A stretch of DNA of 64,000 nucleotides, taken from contig NZ_CP040174.1 of assembly GCF_007858535.1 (NCBI RefSeq), forward strand, positions 1,984,001-2,048,000, given 5' to 3'. Origin of the DNA: Arthrobacter sp. UKPF54-2. Its GTDB lineage: Bacteria > Actinomycetota > Actinomycetes > Actinomycetales > Micrococcaceae. The position numbers and the translations under genes were made by a program. Under the pieces are notes generated by a model that saw only the letters and a list, made by a program, of their open reading frames with translations, was not told the origin of the DNA and made no database searches. Below are positions 63,152-64,000 of the stretch, one piece after another (position 1 is the stretch's first letter; the number at the start of each line of letters is the position of its first letter).

Positions 63152-64000
63152 CTATTGCGTGAGGCGGACGATGGCGGCGCCATAGTTGTCCGTAGATCCA
63201 AGCGAGTAACCGTCGGCCAAGGAAACGAAGGTAATAAACGTTCCGATGATCCCGCGGCAACTGCCGGTGCATTCCAGCGCGGATGGCACGTGGGGGCGCG
63301 CGTTACGGAACGAATATGGCAAGGAGCCGTTTCCACTAAATTTCCAGCCGGAGACTGAGAAGGCAGCAAACGCGATCAGGCCGTACCGGGCGTTTCGCCC
63401 GGACCCGGTCGTCGTGTTGAATATGGGCAGAAAGACGGTCACCGGCCTGCCTGCAGTGATGTCATCGGCCCAGCGCTGGAGGAGGCCAGAACAGTTGCCG
63501 GGCGGGTTGTTTCCGGGATCGCTGGCCGCAACGCCGCGGGCGAGGTCGATCGTGGCACCGCAGGCGCCGTTATCTTGCATGAGCCAACCAAAACCCCCGG
63601 GCACGGCTGCACCCGAAGGTCCATACATGCAATCGGGGTTGGTGCCTTTGCCGTGATTTTGAAGCAGTTGCATGGGGCCGTTGACCTGCCCCTTGACCTG
63701 GCAAATCGAAAACGCCAGCGGAAAGGGCGCCTGCCCTGCCACGGGGCGGCCCCATTGCACGGCAGACGCGGCCGTTACCTCTGCGGTGTCGAACCCCAAG
63801 GCCCGTGCGAAGAACAAGGAAACCCGGTTAGGGTCCTTGCCGGGTTCCTGGGCCGCGGCGGCGACAGTGACAGTGCGGTTTGCCTTGTCCAGCAGCAGGG
63901 ACTGAACGTTGCTAGCGCCGTCGGCCGCATTGCCGTTGGCAAGAACCCGTGCGAGCGGGGACGTGGGGGAGCATTCGACGTCGTTGATGTCTTTCGCGCA
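63152..64000 (-). CDS. TadE/TadG-like pilus-associated protein (5' end outside the window)
   Basis: The frame runs in from the window edge with no start: 282 residues are visible. It reads DVECSPTSPLARVLANGNAA, then KANRTVTVAAAAQEPGKDPN, RVSLFFARALGFDTAEVTAA and SAVQWGRPVAGQAPF, features of TadG-like proteins. The rest is a Cys-containing exported domain (CQVKGQVNGPMQLLQNHGKG, NPDCMYGPSGAAVPGGFGWL, FVSLADGYSLG). The N-terminal pilin-like helix would lie upstream. It is the first visible gene of the leftward tad unit and ends 34 nt before cpaB. Confidence 0.75.
   Translation of the reverse strand, partial: CAKDINDVECSPTSPLARVLANGNAADGASNVQSLLLDKANRTVTVAAAAQEPGKDPNRVSLFFARALGFDTAEVTAASAVQWGRPVAGQAPFPLAFSICQVKGQVNGPMQLLQNHGKGTNPDCMYGPSGAAVPGGFGWLMQDNGACGATIDLARGVAASDPGNNPPGNCSGLLQRWADDITAGRPVTVFLPIFNTTTGSGRNARYGLIAFAAFSVSGWKFSGNGSLPYSFRNARPHVPSALECTGSCRGIIGTFITFVSLADGYSLGSTDNYGAAIVRLTQ

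Overview
The window comes from the chromosome of a high-GC actinobacterium, most likely Arthrobacter, Pseudarthrobacter or a close relative in the Micrococcaceae. Evidence for this: strong G/C preference at third codon positions, frequent GTG/TTG starts, apparently leaderless genes, an actinobacterial order of ribosomal and RNA polymerase genes, and a tad pilus locus of the actinobacterial type. The assignment rests on recognising protein families and gene order; no database search was made.

Layout. 1-134 is the start of a phosphofructokinase gene. 341-4647 is an envelope-stress-like module: three PspC-domain proteins, one of them a sensor histidine kinase, with a LuxR-type response regulator. 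4729-5946 is a class I aminotransferase. 6234-12831 is the tRNA-Trp / secE / nusG / rplK-rplA / rplJ-rplL block, split between rplA and rplJ by two paralogous tandem-GNAT acetyltransferases. A secreted 5'-nucleotidase, a YbaK-type deacylase and a thiolase follow, then rpoB-rpoC, then rpsL-rpsG-fusA-tuf.

29664-32157 is an accessory island: a 41-codon membrane peptide, a decayed membrane-protein gene and a GH1 glycosidase. 32593-37951 is the S10 cluster (rpsJ to rpsQ). 38429-45581 is the spc cluster (rplN to rplO, secY, adk, map), without an S14 gene. 45667-50225 is a second accessory insert: a sugar-type ABC transporter lacking its ATPase and a NylC/P1-family peptidase. 50407-54544 is the alpha cluster: infA-rpmJ-rpsM-rpsK-rpoA-rplQ-truA. 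54569-64000 holds a histidine kinase / response regulator pair, a degenerate Hpt-like protein and a tad pilus assembly operon (tadC, tadB, tadA, tadZ/cpaE, cpaB, and a TadE/TadG-like protein cut by the window end).

Most of the window is conserved transcription and translation machinery. The unusual material lies between these genes: an 11-nt word (TCATATAGCGG) found twice in the rpoB leader and once just before rpoA; a recurrent TAGACT -10-like element before many transcription units; an intrinsic terminator inside the first codons of truA; three long-armed palindromes after converging or terminal genes; the PspC-receptor kinase module; the tandem-GNAT pair; the Hpt-like protein without its histidine; and low-complexity tails on several ribosomal proteins. 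I did not find a convincing wholly new system such as a defence island, CRISPR array or biosynthetic cluster.
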